Source of the DNA: Pseudomonadota bacterium
GTDB taxonomy: Bacteria > Pseudomonadota > Alphaproteobacteria > Rhizobiales > Devosiaceae
Reading direction: 5' to 3'
DNA length: 15,408 nucleotides
Assembly (NCBI GenBank): GCA_023428425.1
Contig: JAEYYP010000153.1
Location: forward strand, 1-15,408
How positions within the stretch are numbered: the first letter of the stretch is position 1; each line of letters opens with the position of its first letter. A program made the translations under genes and the position numbers. Positions 1 through 7,868 of this stretch are shown piece after piece. The notes beneath the pieces were generated by a model that was not told the DNA's origin, did no database searches, and was given only the letters and a program-made list of their open reading frames with translations.

Positions 1-66
1 GCCCCGACGACCGAGGAAAAGCTGCTCACCGAAATCCGCGACGCCATCAAGGCCAAGGGCGTCTGA
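1..66 (+). CDS. mscL: Large-conductance mechanosensitive channel MscL, C-terminal end (partial)
   Basis: Only the last 21 codons are in the window, reading APTTEEKLLTEIRDAIKAKG then V and a TGA stop. The P-T-x-E-E-x-LLTEIRD pattern is the conserved C-terminal cytoplasmic helix of MscL, which forms a five-helix bundle below the pore. MscL is an inner-membrane channel that opens under extreme membrane tension to release solutes during hypo-osmotic shock. The gene starts upstream of the window and is followed within 10 bases by a good intrinsic terminator, so it is transcriptionally separate from the next gene. Identification rests on this short tail only. Confidence 0.8.
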   Translation, partial: APTTEEKLLTEIRDAIKAKGV

Positions 67-75
67 CACTTCCAG

Positions 76-106
76 AACCGCCGGCCCAAACACCCGGCGG
101 TTTTCT
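76..106 (+). terminator. Rho-independent terminator after mscL
   Basis: CCGCCGG (78-84) pairs perfectly with CCGGCGG (94-100) around a 9-base loop. An AA before and a TT after extend the stem to 9 pairs, and a TTTTCT tract follows at 101-106. It sits 10 bases past the mscL stop codon. This is the best intrinsic terminator in the window. Confidence 0.85.
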
Positions 107-119
107 CGGCTCCGCGAAT

Positions 120-160
120 AGGAAAAATATCCTTTACGTCGAAGGTAAGGGTAAATATCC
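120..160. promoter_or_regulatory. Tandem AT-rich near-palindromic motif in the promoter region of the FixJ-type regulator
   Basis: AGGAAAAATATCC (120-132) and AGGGTAAATATCC (148-160) match at 11 of 13 positions and are exactly 28 bases apart, close to three helical turns. Similar flanks (CGTCGAA and CGTCCGAA) follow each copy. Each copy is roughly palindromic (GG-N8-CC). The pair lies in the 315-base gene-free stretch 67-381 between the mscL terminator and a FixJ-type gene, so it could be an operator, perhaps autoregulatory. No clear -35/-10 pair was found there and no other structure stood out. The regulatory role is inference. Confidence 0.4.
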
Positions 161-381
161 CTAGATCGTCCGAAGTCGGCCAGCCTGATAGGGTCTTTCC
201 GAATGGCGACAACACCTACGGCGTGCTAGGGGCAGTCCATCACCTTGTTCCCGAAGCCTTGGTGAATTGATTTTACGGGCAGCGCCGCGTTCATGTTGCG
301 GCAAGATGAATCGTCGGGAACCGCACAGGCGTATTGTTCAAAGCGAAATTCCCGGAAGCAGCCGATCTGTCGGAGGGCGGA

Positions 382-1017
382 GTGACTGACAACTTCTACT
401 ACCCGTCATATTTGAACCGGGACATTCTCATCCATATCCTCGATGCCGATGCTGCGACCTGCGAAGCATTGAGCGTGCTGTTCCGGCTCGAAGGATTCCA
501 GACCGGGTTCTCGATGGATACGGCCGGCTTCATCGCCGCGATCGAGAGGCGCGCGCCCGACGTGGCCATCGTCAACATCCGCATCGGCAAGGACAGCGGG
601 CTCGACATTCTCCACCGCGTCAAGGCGCGGCGCAACGGCACCCCGGTCTTCATCCTGGAGGATGAGCCCGAGGTCGATCTCGCGGTGCTGGCGATGCGGG
701 CCGGTGCCACCGACGTCATCACCAAGCCCATCGATACCGAGCGGCTGCTCGACGGGGTGCGACAGGCTGTGCGCGAGAACGTCCATGTCGGCACTCTCGA
801 AGGCGGCAAGCGCAACGTCGAGGTACGCGGCTTCGCCCAGCTTACCCCGCGCGAACGCGAGGTGCTCCAGCTCATCACCAACGGCCAGTCCAACAAGGAA
901 GCCGGCCGCAACCTCGGCATCTCGCCCCGCACCATCGAAGTCCACCGCGCCCGCGTCATGGAAAAGCTCGGCGCAAGGAACACCGCCGACCTGATGCGCA
1001 TCGTGCTGACGAGCTGA
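382..1017 (+). CDS. FixJ/LuxR-type response regulator with a degenerate (pseudo-)receiver domain
   Basis: A 211-residue protein with an N-terminal receiver-like domain (about 15-130), a linker, and a LuxR-type HTH (about 152-210, LTPREREVLQLI...SPRTIEVHRARVMEKLG). GTG 382 is chosen because GGAGG precedes it by five bases; an in-frame TTG at 334 would add 16 residues but has no ribosome site. The receiver lacks key phosphorylation residues. The acidic pair reads D21-A22, the phosphoacceptor position is Asn65 (VNIRIGKDSG where FixJ has TDLRMPDMSG), and the Thr/Ser switch position is Glu93. The conserved lysine is kept (K115, ITKP). It probably binds DNA as a dimer without canonical phosphorylation. 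No partner kinase is adjacent. It has its own upstream region after the mscL terminator. The target genes are unknown. Confidence 0.85.
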   Translation: MTDNFYYPSYLNRDILIHILDADAATCEALSVLFRLEGFQTGFSMDTAGFIAAIERRAPDVAIVNIRIGKDSGLDILHRVKARRNGTPVFILEDEPEVDLAVLAMRAGATDVITKPIDTERLLDGVRQAVRENVHVGTLEGGKRNVEVRGFAQLTPREREVLQLITNGQSNKEAGRNLGISPRTIEVHRARVMEKLGARNTADLMRIVLTS

Positions 1018-1206
1018 GGCTGGCTTGCGTCGTCGGCGCGGAGGTGCAAGAAGCGCGTGGGTGTCCCTGGTATCCGGTCAGGGGCAGGAATGTGTTGGTC
1101 GGGCCGCCAGCACTCGAGGCCATTGCGCCCGCCATTCCTGGCGATCCTGGCGACTGAGGCCGGCCGTTCGCGCATCTGCCGAACCGCATTCCCGGGACCT
1201 GACCCG

Positions 1207-2469
1207 TTGAAAGTCGCAATCCACACCCTGGGCACTCGCGGCGACGTGCAGCCCTACGTCGCACTGGCATTGGGGCTGAAGGCAGCCGGCCATGATGTGA
1301 TGATGGCGGCGCCGACGCAGTTCGAGGCGTTCGTGGGAAGTCGAGGCATCCGCTTCGCCCACCTGCCCGGCGAGTTCCTTGACCTCATGGAAACCCCGGA
1401 GGCCAAGGCTGCCCTGTCCGGCAGCGGCGGCTTTGCAGCGGGTTTCAAGCTGATCAAGCACTTTAAGCCGATCGGCCGCAAGGAGTTGACGCTCGAATGG
1501 GCGGCGGCGCAGGCATTTCGGCCTGAACTGATCGTCTACCATCCCAAAGCCATCGCCGCGCCGCACATTGCCGAAAAGCTCGGCTGCCCGGCTGTCCTCG
1601 CATCGCCGTTGCCGGGGTTCACGCCAACCCGGGAGTTCGCCAGTCCACTGGTGCCCTTCGAGTCGCTGGGACCCTTGAACCGGCTGACCCACAGCCTCAT
1701 GGCCGGCAGCGGCGAGGCGATCTTCCGCGGGATGGTCGCGGAGTGGCGCGTGTCGGAACTGGGCCTCAAGTCACGGCCGGCGCGACCGTTGAGGCCGGCG
1801 GCAACCCTCTACGCCTACAGCCCTCGTGTGCTGCCGGTGCCGAAGGATTGGCCGGACAGCGTCCGCGTCACTGGAAACTGGTTCCTCGACGACAACTCCG
1901 GGTGGAACCCCGATCCCGCATTCTCGGCGTTTCTGGCCGTTGGCGAGGCGCCGGTCTATGTCGGGTTCGGCAGCATGCCGGGGCTCGACCCTGTTGCCAT
2001 GACGAGCGTGGTCATCGACGCGCTGTCCCGTGCAGGCAGGCGTGGAGTCGTGGCGACCGGCGGTGGCGCCATCACTGCTCAGGGTGCCGGCGCTCCACAT
2101 GTGCACGTCATCGAAGGCGCTCCGCACGACAAGCTGTTCCCGTTGATGGCGGCTTGCGTCCACCATGGTGGAGCGGGAAGCACGGCCGCATCCCTCCGGG
2201 CAGGCAAGCCTACTGTCATCTGCCCTTTCTTCGGCGATCAACCGTTCTGGGGCAGGCGCGTGCAGGCACTGGGGGTGGGGCCGGCGCCGATCGAACAGAA
2301 GCACCTGACCGCGCAGAAGCTCGCCGAGGCCATTTCTCGCGCTACCGGCGACACGACAATGGCTGAGAGAGCCAGTTCGCTGGGTGCCGCTATAACAGCC
2401 GAAGATGGCGTCGGCGACGCTCTGGCCTACCTTCAGCGGCAACGCCTGCTGACCCCGGTCGGCCGCTGA
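1207..2469 (+). CDS. GT1-family glycosyltransferase (YjiC/UGT-like, nucleotide-sugar dependent)
   Basis: A 420-residue GT-B fold enzyme. The N-terminal half opens with the family signature KVAIHTLGTRGDVQPYVALA. The C-terminal half has VYVGFGSMPG (250-259) and the donor-sugar motif around 319-345 (HHGGAGSTAASLRAGKPTVI, then PFFGDQPFWG). This family moves a sugar from a UDP-sugar to lipid, sterol or small hydrophobic acceptors; the acceptor cannot be read from sequence. The start is uncertain. TTG 1207 puts the protein start exactly where relatives begin but has no good ribosome site. In-frame ATG 1090, with AGGGG just upstream, would add 39 residues unlike any signal peptide. A 189-base gap separates it from the regulator upstream, with no clear terminator or promoter. 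It converges with the flavodoxin gene 27 bases downstream. Confidence 0.85.
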   Translation: MKVAIHTLGTRGDVQPYVALALGLKAAGHDVMMAAPTQFEAFVGSRGIRFAHLPGEFLDLMETPEAKAALSGSGGFAAGFKLIKHFKPIGRKELTLEWAAAQAFRPELIVYHPKAIAAPHIAEKLGCPAVLASPLPGFTPTREFASPLVPFESLGPLNRLTHSLMAGSGEAIFRGMVAEWRVSELGLKSRPARPLRPAATLYAYSPRVLPVPKDWPDSVRVTGNWFLDDNSGWNPDPAFSAFLAVGEAPVYVGFGSMPGLDPVAMTSVVIDALSRAGRRGVVATGGGAITAQGAGAPHVHVIEGAPHDKLFPLMAACVHHGGAGSTAASLRAGKPTVICPFFGDQPFWGRRVQALGVGPAPIEQKHLTAQKLAEAISRATGDTTMAERASSLGAAITAEDGVGDALAYLQRQRLLTPVGR

Positions 2470-2496
2470 ACGTCACATGCGCCTCGACATCACCAC

Positions 2497-2961
2497 CTAG
2501 CTAACCAACCCCCGCACCCACTCCCGTGCCCGCTCGACCTCGCCATCCTTGAGAGGCCCCTCCGTGCCGGTCACGAGAAACCCCGCGCTGTCGGCGATGA
2601 CGTAGCCGTGGCGCTCGAGATCCTGGGCTATGCGCTGGGCCGCGTAGCCGCCCGCGCTGATCACCCAGCGCAGCGGGGCAGGGTGGATCTCTTCCATGTC
2701 GAGGCGGGTGTCGAACACGGCGGCGCGGCGTCCACTCCCGCCCGCGAGGCCGCCCGCAAACTCGTCGATGGCCGGGGTCGGGCGGAAACCGCGGGTGGGC
2801 GAGCCGACGATCAACAGGTCGATGTCGTCGGTTCCGATGCCTACCGCCTCGGCCACGGGCAGCAGCCGCACCTGATGCCCCGCTTCGAGCGCCCCGGCCA
2901 TCTCCTTTGCTATCGCTGCGGTGTTGCCGAAAACGCTGTCGTAGACGATCGTCACGTTCAT
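2497..2961 (-). CDS. Flavodoxin-domain protein
   Basis: A 154-residue single-domain protein of flavodoxin length. The N-terminal beta strand and FMN phosphate loop are clear: VTIVYDSVFGNT, residues 3-14, with S9, G12, N13 and T14 fitting the loop signature. A second flavin-contacting segment is GSPTRGFRPT (53-62). It should bind FMN and act in electron transfer or as a small quinone- or redox-type reductase in the cytoplasm. ATG 2961 is chosen because AGGAGAT stands eight bases upstream; an in-frame ATG at 3030 would add 23 residues with no flavodoxin similarity. It lies in the same direction as the LysE-type gene, whose stop is 101 bases upstream. The partner and substrate are unknown. Confidence 0.85.
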   Translation of the reverse strand: MNVTIVYDSVFGNTAAIAKEMAGALEAGHQVRLLPVAEAVGIGTDDIDLLIVGSPTRGFRPTPAIDEFAGGLAGGSGRRAAVFDTRLDMEEIHPAPLRWVISAGGYAAQRIAQDLERHGYVIADSAGFLVTGTEGPLKDGEVERAREWVRGLVS

Positions 2962-3062
2962 CGCTGCATCTCCTGTACCTGAGGATGCAGGGTGCAGCAT
3001 CTGGACGTCCGCCGCGTTGAGCGAAATCAAGCCGCTGGCGGTTCACGCTGGGGAGCGGCCAC

Positions 3063-3668
3063 TCAGGCAGCGAGGATCCACACTGCCGTCACCCCAATCA
3101 CCGTTGCGGTGATGCGGCCAATGAGGCTGGACGTCGCCGGTGTCAGGGTCACCCGCTTCAACTGCCGGGCGATGAGGATGATGCCGAAATAGACCGGCAC
3201 CGTGGCGAGCGCCGTCACCAGGACCAGCAGTGCCGATTGCTCGATGCTGTTGATCCCTTGCGGGGCGGCGATCGGGATAAAGAGGATGTAGCTGAGGAAT
3301 ACCGACGGCGTCCCCACACACAGGGCGAAGCCGGCCCCGGTCGAAGCGACAAGCCCGCCGCTCCGCGCGGCGCCGCCCTTGGCCGAACTGTCCGCCCAGA
3401 TTCGGACCGCCAGCCACAGCAGGTAGGCGACGCCGGCATACCTGGCCACGGCGAACCATTCGGGTTCCGCCTGCGCCAGCGCCCCGAGACCGGCAACCAC
3501 GGCCGACACCACCACCACTTCCCCGATGCACAGCCCTGTTGCGAAGGCGACGGCGCCGCGGCTGTCATTGCCGACCGAGCGCGCCGCCAGCACTGCCACG
3601 ATCGGCCCCGGCGAGGCCGTGAAGGCCATCAGCGCCGCGAAATAGGCCAGAAGCCCCATGGTATCCAT
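3063..3668 (-). CDS. LysE/RhtB-family amino-acid exporter-like membrane protein
   Basis: A 201-residue, strongly hydrophobic protein with about six membrane segments. The N terminus carries the family hallmark (ALMAFTASPGPIVAVLAARS, residues 12-31, with the SPGP motif) followed by a G-rich GVAYLLWLAVRIW segment. Length and layout match the LysE/RhtB translocators, which export amino acids or related small metabolites driven by the membrane gradient. ATG 3668 is preceded by GGGGAGGA at a good distance, which fixes the start over a second ATG nine bases further in. The substrate cannot be told from sequence. The NarL-type regulator ends 116 bases upstream on the same strand, so co-transcription is possible but not shown. 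Confidence 0.9.
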   Translation of the reverse strand: MDTMGLLAYFAALMAFTASPGPIVAVLAARSVGNDSRGAVAFATGLCIGEVVVVSAVVAGLGALAQAEPEWFAVARYAGVAYLLWLAVRIWADSSAKGGAARSGGLVASTGAGFALCVGTPSVFLSYILFIPIAAPQGINSIEQSALLVLVTALATVPVYFGIILIARQLKRVTLTPATSSLIGRITATVIGVTAVWILAA

Positions 3669-3748
3669 TGCGTCCTCCCCAAGACAGCCGCCAACCGTTG
3701 TTTCGGTTCGGGCAGGGGGGAGTTCACCGCAATCGCCGGAGAGCGCCC

Positions 3749-3766
3749 ATCAGGCGATTACCTGAT
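3749..3766. repeat. Perfect inverted repeat ATCAGG-N6-CCTGAT
   Basis: ATCAGG (3749-3754) and CCTGAT (3761-3766) are exact inverted copies around CGATTA. A second, wider inverted pair overlaps it: AATCGCC at 3731-3737 with GGCGATT at 3753-3759. It lies between the NarL-type regulator stop and the LysE-type start, both minus strand. A T-tract follows only on the plus strand, so it does not look like a terminator for the regulator. An operator for the exporter gene is the more natural reading, but this is inference. Confidence 0.35.
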
Positions 3767-3784
3767 TTTGCTGTCGGCGCGTCG

Positions 3785-4414
3785 TCAGCGGATGGCGCCG
3801 GGGTCGAGTAGCCCGGCCCGCACCGCCGCGAGCAGCAGGCTGGCGGTGGAGTTGACGCCGAACTTGCGCAGCAGCGTGGTGCGATGGGTGTCCACCGTCT
3901 TGGGGCTGATGCCGAGCGCCTCGGCGGCGCTGGCGTTGGTGTGGCCGCGGCCTATCGCCTGCAGAACGCTCATTTCGCGCTCGGTGAGCGCCACCCGTTC
4001 AACCGCCGCCTCCAGCAGTTGCCGCGCGCTGCGGCCGATCACGCTGCGGCCAGCGCAGACCTGCCGCACCAGATCGACGATCTCGTCCGGGTCGCTGTCC
4101 TTGAGACACACCCCGTGTACGCCGGCATCGACCAGCGATTTCACGGCCTGCGTCGTTGCCGTGCCGGTCAGAAGAATAAATCGAGTATCCGGGTGCCAGC
4201 GTTTTGCTTCGAGAAAAACTTCCAGTCCGTTCGCGCCCGGCATATTGTAATCGAGGATGGCGCAGTCCGGCTTCGATTGGCGTATCTCGACTATTGCTTC
4301 GATCCCGTTGGTCACGGACCCGATGATGTCGATATTCGCAACCGCCGACAGCGCCTTGGCGAGGCCCCACGAGACGAACGCATGATCGTCCGCGATCAGC
4401 ACCCGGGTCTTCAA
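3785..4414 (-). CDS. NarL/FixJ-family response regulator (REC + LuxR HTH)
   Basis: A 209-residue regulator with an intact receiver: acidic pair D9-D10, phosphoacceptor D55 (AILDYNMPG), switch T83 (LLTGT) and K105. The LuxR-type HTH covers about 143-190 (LTEREMSVLQAI...GISPKTVDTHRTTLLRKFG). TTG 4414 is chosen because the receiver begins at once (KTRVLIADDHAF) and a GGTGGAG sits upstream; an in-frame ATG at 4594 would run 60 low-complexity residues through the neighbouring kinase gene. It is divergent from the 7TM-DISM histidine kinase with only 45 bases between start codons, so the two very probably form a cognate pair. The kinase would phosphorylate D55 and the regulator would then bind DNA. 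The stimulus and targets are unknown. Confidence 0.9.
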   Translation of the reverse strand: MKTRVLIADDHAFVSWGLAKALSAVANIDIIGSVTNGIEAIVEIRQSKPDCAILDYNMPGANGLEVFLEAKRWHPDTRFILLTGTATTQAVKSLVDAGVHGVCLKDSDPDEIVDLVRQVCAGRSVIGRSARQLLEAAVERVALTEREMSVLQAIGRGHTNASAAEALGISPKTVDTHRTTLLRKFGVNSTASLLLAAVRAGLLDPGAIR

Positions 4415-4459
4415 GGGCTGCCGCTCCACCCGGCGACACGGGCCGCCCTCGGGGCCCTG

Positions 4460-6499
4460 ATGCTGCTGCTTACGGTTCTCTGCATCGCTTTCCCCGTCTC
4501 CGCCGCCGGGCCGCGCCAGCTGGTCCTCACCGGCCCCGCCAGCGTCGAGGCCGTCGGTAGCCAATTTGAATACATCACCGACCCGGCTTGGCAACTCACT
4601 GTCGAAGACTTCGTGCCGCCTTCCGGCCTCGAATTGCTGCCGCTGGACGGCGTCGTTCCCGATTTCGGCTACACCGCGGCGCGCCTATGGCTGCGTCTCG
4701 GGCTGGTGAACGCCACCACCGACGAGACTGCCTGGCGCCTGCTGCTCCACGCCAACTTCACCCAGAAGGTTGCGGTCTACCTGGTCGGCGCTGACGGGAA
4801 GGCCTCGACACTCCTCGAACTGACCGAAGACAGCCCATTCGGCGCCCGACCGGTTGCCGATCCGCAGATGGTCGCTCCCTTCCGCCTTGCCCCGGGGGAG
4901 CCGGCAACGCTCGTCGTCGCCTATTATTCGCAGGGCTCATCGCGCATCTCGTTCAGCCTCGAAACGCCCGAGAGCCTTGCGGCCATCGGCAGCGTCAACC
5001 GGGCCAAGAGCTTCGCCTTCTACGGCATGATGAGCGTCATGATCGTGCTGGCGCTGCTCGCGCTTGCTGTGCTGCGCCAGCCGGTGTTCGCGGCCTATGC
5101 CGCCTACCTGTTCGCCATCCTCGCCTACATCGCCCACGCTGATGGCACCGCATTCCAGTACTTCTGGCCCATGCTGCCGCGCTTCAATTCGATGGCGTCG
5201 ATCGTGCTCGGCTCGGCGGTGATGGTGTTCGGCGCCTTGTTCGCGGCCGCGTTCCTGCAGACCGCGCGATACCACCCGGTCATGCACCGGGTGCTGCTGG
5301 GGCTGATCGTCGTGGTTATCGCGCTCGATGTCGTGCTCTGGGTCGTCGATCCACAATTGCTGAAGCGCCTGCTTGTCCAGATGATCTCGGCGAGCGTGCT
5401 CATTTTCCTCGTCGCAGGTCTCGTCTCTGCCCGCCGCCGGTTCCGCGAGGTGCGGTTCTATCTCCTGGGCTGGACCGCCGGTTTCATCCCGGCGCTGCTC
5501 TTCACTGCCCGCTTTGCCTTCGGCGTCGAGCTCGACTTCATCACGCCCTACGACGCCATCCGCCTGGCGCTGGCGATCGATGCCATGATGATGGGCCTCG
5601 CCATTTTCGATCGCTACAACCAGCAGCGCCAGGCGGCGACGCAGGAAACCCTGGCGCAGGCGCAGCGCAACCTCGCGCTCACGCAGCGCCTGGCCCTGCT
5701 CGAGGACAGCTACCAGACTGTCACCGAGACCGCCCGTCAGCGCGAGGAGAGCGTCAAGGATACCGTGCACGACCTGCGCCAGCCCATGCACGCGCTCCGT
5801 CTGTCGTTCCGCCAGATGTTCAATGCCCGCCTTCCGGGCGAAGCCGGTGGCGATGCCGGCCAGGTCGAGTCGGCACTGGCCTACATGGAGCGTCTGGTCG
5901 CCGATCGTCTCGCCGAGCGGACCGGCGCCATCCCGGTGGGCTCGGTCCCGCCTGCCGCCATCGGCCCGGCTTCGGATCAGCCGGGCCTGCACGCCGTTCT
6001 GCGCGGCGTCGCCGACATGTTCGGCCCCGAAGCGGCGGAGAAAGGAATCGGTCTCAACCTCGTCCTCGCTGCGCCGGACGCGGCCGTGCCTGCCTATCCG
6101 TTGATGCGGGTCATCGCCAACATCGTGTCCAACGCCATCAAGTATACGTCAGAGGGGCGCGTGCTCATCGGCCTCCGCCGCCGGGGCGATGGCTGGCGTA
6201 TCGCGGTGCACGATACCGGCCCCGGCCTCCGCGGCGAGGCCTTTGTCGCCGCGTTGCAGCGGCATCACCGGCTCGATCGTGATCGCTCGGTGGGGGAGGG
6301 CAGCGGCCTGGGCCTGTCGGTGGCCAGCGAGGTCGCCGCCACGCAGGGCTGGCGGCTGGGAGCTTCGGAGCGGCGTCGCAGCGGCGCGACGATATGGGTG
6401 GATGTTCCCCACCCCGAACCGGCACGCGTCCCACCGCTACCCGGAACCCTCATCCAGCAGCAAAAAGGGCCGCCCTCGGGAGACCCCTTGGATCCGTGA
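4460..6499 (+). CDS. 7TM-DISM membrane sensor histidine kinase
   Basis: A 679-residue protein. It has a cleavable-looking signal peptide (1-16, ending VSAA), a periplasmic beta-rich domain of the 7TMR-DISMED2 type (about 20-170), and seven hydrophobic segments (about 185-385). A coiled coil (about 386-430) leads to a HisKA-type core with H437 in VHDLRQPMHAL. The ATPase domain has N554/N558 (NIVSNAIKYT), D585 (DTGPG) and GEGSGLGLS (612-620). The periplasmic domain resembles carbohydrate-binding folds, so the ligand may be a sugar or cell-wall fragment; that is family knowledge, not visible here. ATG 4460 gives the signal peptide, with GGGG upstream. The partner is the divergent NarL-type regulator. 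The C-terminal tail (about 652-679) is proline-rich and looks disordered. It converges with hemA, leaving nine bases. Confidence 0.9.
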   Translation: MLLLTVLCIAFPVSAAGPRQLVLTGPASVEAVGSQFEYITDPAWQLTVEDFVPPSGLELLPLDGVVPDFGYTAARLWLRLGLVNATTDETAWRLLLHANFTQKVAVYLVGADGKASTLLELTEDSPFGARPVADPQMVAPFRLAPGEPATLVVAYYSQGSSRISFSLETPESLAAIGSVNRAKSFAFYGMMSVMIVLALLALAVLRQPVFAAYAAYLFAILAYIAHADGTAFQYFWPMLPRFNSMASIVLGSAVMVFGALFAAAFLQTARYHPVMHRVLLGLIVVVIALDVVLWVVDPQLLKRLLVQMISASVLIFLVAGLVSARRRFREVRFYLLGWTAGFIPALLFTARFAFGVELDFITPYDAIRLALAIDAMMMGLAIFDRYNQQRQAATQETLAQAQRNLALTQRLALLEDSYQTVTETARQREESVKDTVHDLRQPMHALRLSFRQMFNARLPGEAGGDAGQVESALAYMERLVADRLAERTGAIPVGSVPPAAIGPASDQPGLHAVLRGVADMFGPEAAEKGIGLNLVLAAPDAAVPAYPLMRVIANIVSNAIKYTSEGRVLIGLRRRGDGWRIAVHDTGPGLRGEAFVAALQRHHRLDRDRSVGEGSGLGLSVASEVAATQGWRLGASERRRSGATIWVDVPHPEPARVPPLPGTLIQQQKGPPSGDPLDP

Positions 6500-6508
6500 T
6501 CCGGAGCG

Positions 6509-7789
6509 TCAGCCGCCGACGTTGGTCAGGGTCAGGTCGCCGCTCTTCAGCTTGTTGGCGGTGACGCTCGGCGCCGGACGCTCGCGTGGAATCTCGAGCG
6601 TCGCCCACACGCTCACCAGAGCATGGCGCAACTCGATGATCATCTCGTCCGTGTGGAGCGGCGTCGGCGTGATGCGCAGGCGCTCTGTGCCCTTGGGCAC
6701 CGTGGGGTAGTTGATCGGCTGGATGTAGATGTTGTGCTTCTCGAGCAGCATGTCGCTGGCCGCCTTGCAGAGGCGGGCGTCGCCCACCATGACGGGCACG
6801 ATATGCGTCTCGGTCTTCAGCACCGGCAGGCCGGCATCGGCGAGAATCACCTTGGTCAGCGCCGCCTGGCGCTGGTGCTGCAGCCGCTCTTCGCCGTTGC
6901 CCTTGAGGTGCTCGATCGAGGCACGCGCCGCCGCGCAGAGCGCCGGGGGCAGGGCGGTGGTGAAGATGAACTCGGGCGCATAGGAGCGGATCGCGTCGAT
7001 GATGGCGCGGTTGGCGGCCACGTAGCCGCCCATCACGCCGAACCCCTTGGCGAGCGTGCCCTCGATGATGTCGATGCGCTCCATCAGCCCTTCGCGGTCG
7101 GCGATGCCGCCGCCGCGCGGGCCATACATGCCCACCGCGTGCACTTCATCGATATAGGTCAGCGCGCCGAATTCCTCGGCGAGGTCGCAGATCTCCTTGA
7201 TGGGAGCGATGTCGCCATCCATCGAGTAGACGCTTTCGAACACGATCAGCTTGGGCCGCTTGCGATCGACGCCGGCCAGCAGTTCACGCAGGTGGGCGAC
7301 GTCGTTGTGGCGGAAGATCACCTTCTGCATGCCGCTCTGGCGGACGCCCTGGATCATCGAGGCGTGGTTGAGCTGGTCCGAGAAGATCACGCAATCGGGC
7401 AGCAGCCGCGCGATGGTCGAGATCGCCGCCTCGTTCGACACGAAGCCCGAGGTGAACACTAGCGCCGATTCCTTGCGGTGCAGATCGGCGAGCGAACGCT
7501 CGAGCTCGACCAGCGGGCGGTTGGTGCCGGAAATGTTGCGGGTACCGCCGGCGCCGGCGCCGAGCTTGGCGGCCGCCTCCTGCATGGCGGTGATGACCTT
7601 GGTGTGCTGGCCCATGCCGAGGTAGTCGTTCGAGCACCAGATGGTGATCTCGCGCTCGTTGTCGGACTGGTCACGGTAGACGGCGCGGGGAAACTTGCCG
7701 GCGATCCGCTCGAGGTCGGCGAACACGCGGTAGCGCTTCTCCGCCCTGAGTGCATCCACGGCGTCTTCGAAATACCCGCGATAATCCAT
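6509..7789 (-). CDS. hemA: 5-aminolevulinate synthase (C4 / Shemin pathway)
   Basis: A 426-residue PLP enzyme that condenses glycine and succinyl-CoA to 5-aminolevulinate, the first committed step of tetrapyrrole synthesis in alphaproteobacteria. The catalytic lysine is K248 (EGTLAKGFGVMGGY). H142 (NHASM), D214 and H217 (YIDEVHAVGMYG) contact the cofactor, and T83 lies in the GGTRNISG substrate loop; this numbering matches the well-studied Rhodobacter capsulatus enzyme. The C-terminal tail (about 402-426) is somewhat longer than in that enzyme. The start MDYRGYFEDAVDALRAE is the usual one for the family. It is transcribed away from the acyltransferase-like gene. An FNR/FixK-type palindrome centred 87 bases upstream of the ATG suggests oxygen-responsive control (inference). 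It converges with the kinase gene. Confidence 0.97.
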   Translation of the reverse strand: MDYRGYFEDAVDALRAEKRYRVFADLERIAGKFPRAVYRDQSDNEREITIWCSNDYLGMGQHTKVITAMQEAAAKLGAGAGGTRNISGTNRPLVELERSLADLHRKESALVFTSGFVSNEAAISTIARLLPDCVIFSDQLNHASMIQGVRQSGMQKVIFRHNDVAHLRELLAGVDRKRPKLIVFESVYSMDGDIAPIKEICDLAEEFGALTYIDEVHAVGMYGPRGGGIADREGLMERIDIIEGTLAKGFGVMGGYVAANRAIIDAIRSYAPEFIFTTALPPALCAAARASIEHLKGNGEERLQHQRQAALTKVILADAGLPVLKTETHIVPVMVGDARLCKAASDMLLEKHNIYIQPINYPTVPKGTERLRITPTPLHTDEMIIELRHALVSVWATLEIPRERPAPSVTANKLKSGDLTLTNVGG

Positions 7790-7868
7790 CGTCGACCCAA
7801 TCTTCCTGCGGGACTTGCACCCGCTGGCAGCCCACCGGCAAACCGATAGCTAGTCCACGTTACCGGCC

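Noticed and set aside
317..338. GGAAC...GTT resembling a general-stress (EcfG-type) promoter before the FixJ-type gene
   Set aside because: The spacer between GGAAC (317-321) and GTT (336-338) is 14 bases, shorter than the 16-18 expected, so it is probably chance.
3237..4250. Plus-strand open frame of 337 codons across the exporter and NarL-type regulator genes
   Set aside because: It spans two real minus-strand genes and the gap between them; composition is low-complexity and no family is recognisable.
4937..5992. Long minus-strand open frame of 351 codons inside the 7TM-DISM kinase gene
   Set aside because: The opposite strand encodes a complete kinase with all motifs; the minus product is rich in Arg, His, Gln and Glu with no motif, as expected of an antisense frame in GC-rich DNA.
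6490..6502. GGATC-CGT-GATCC hairpin at the convergent ends of the kinase and hemA genes
   Set aside because: The stem is only five pairs and has no T-tract on either strand, so it was not called a terminator.
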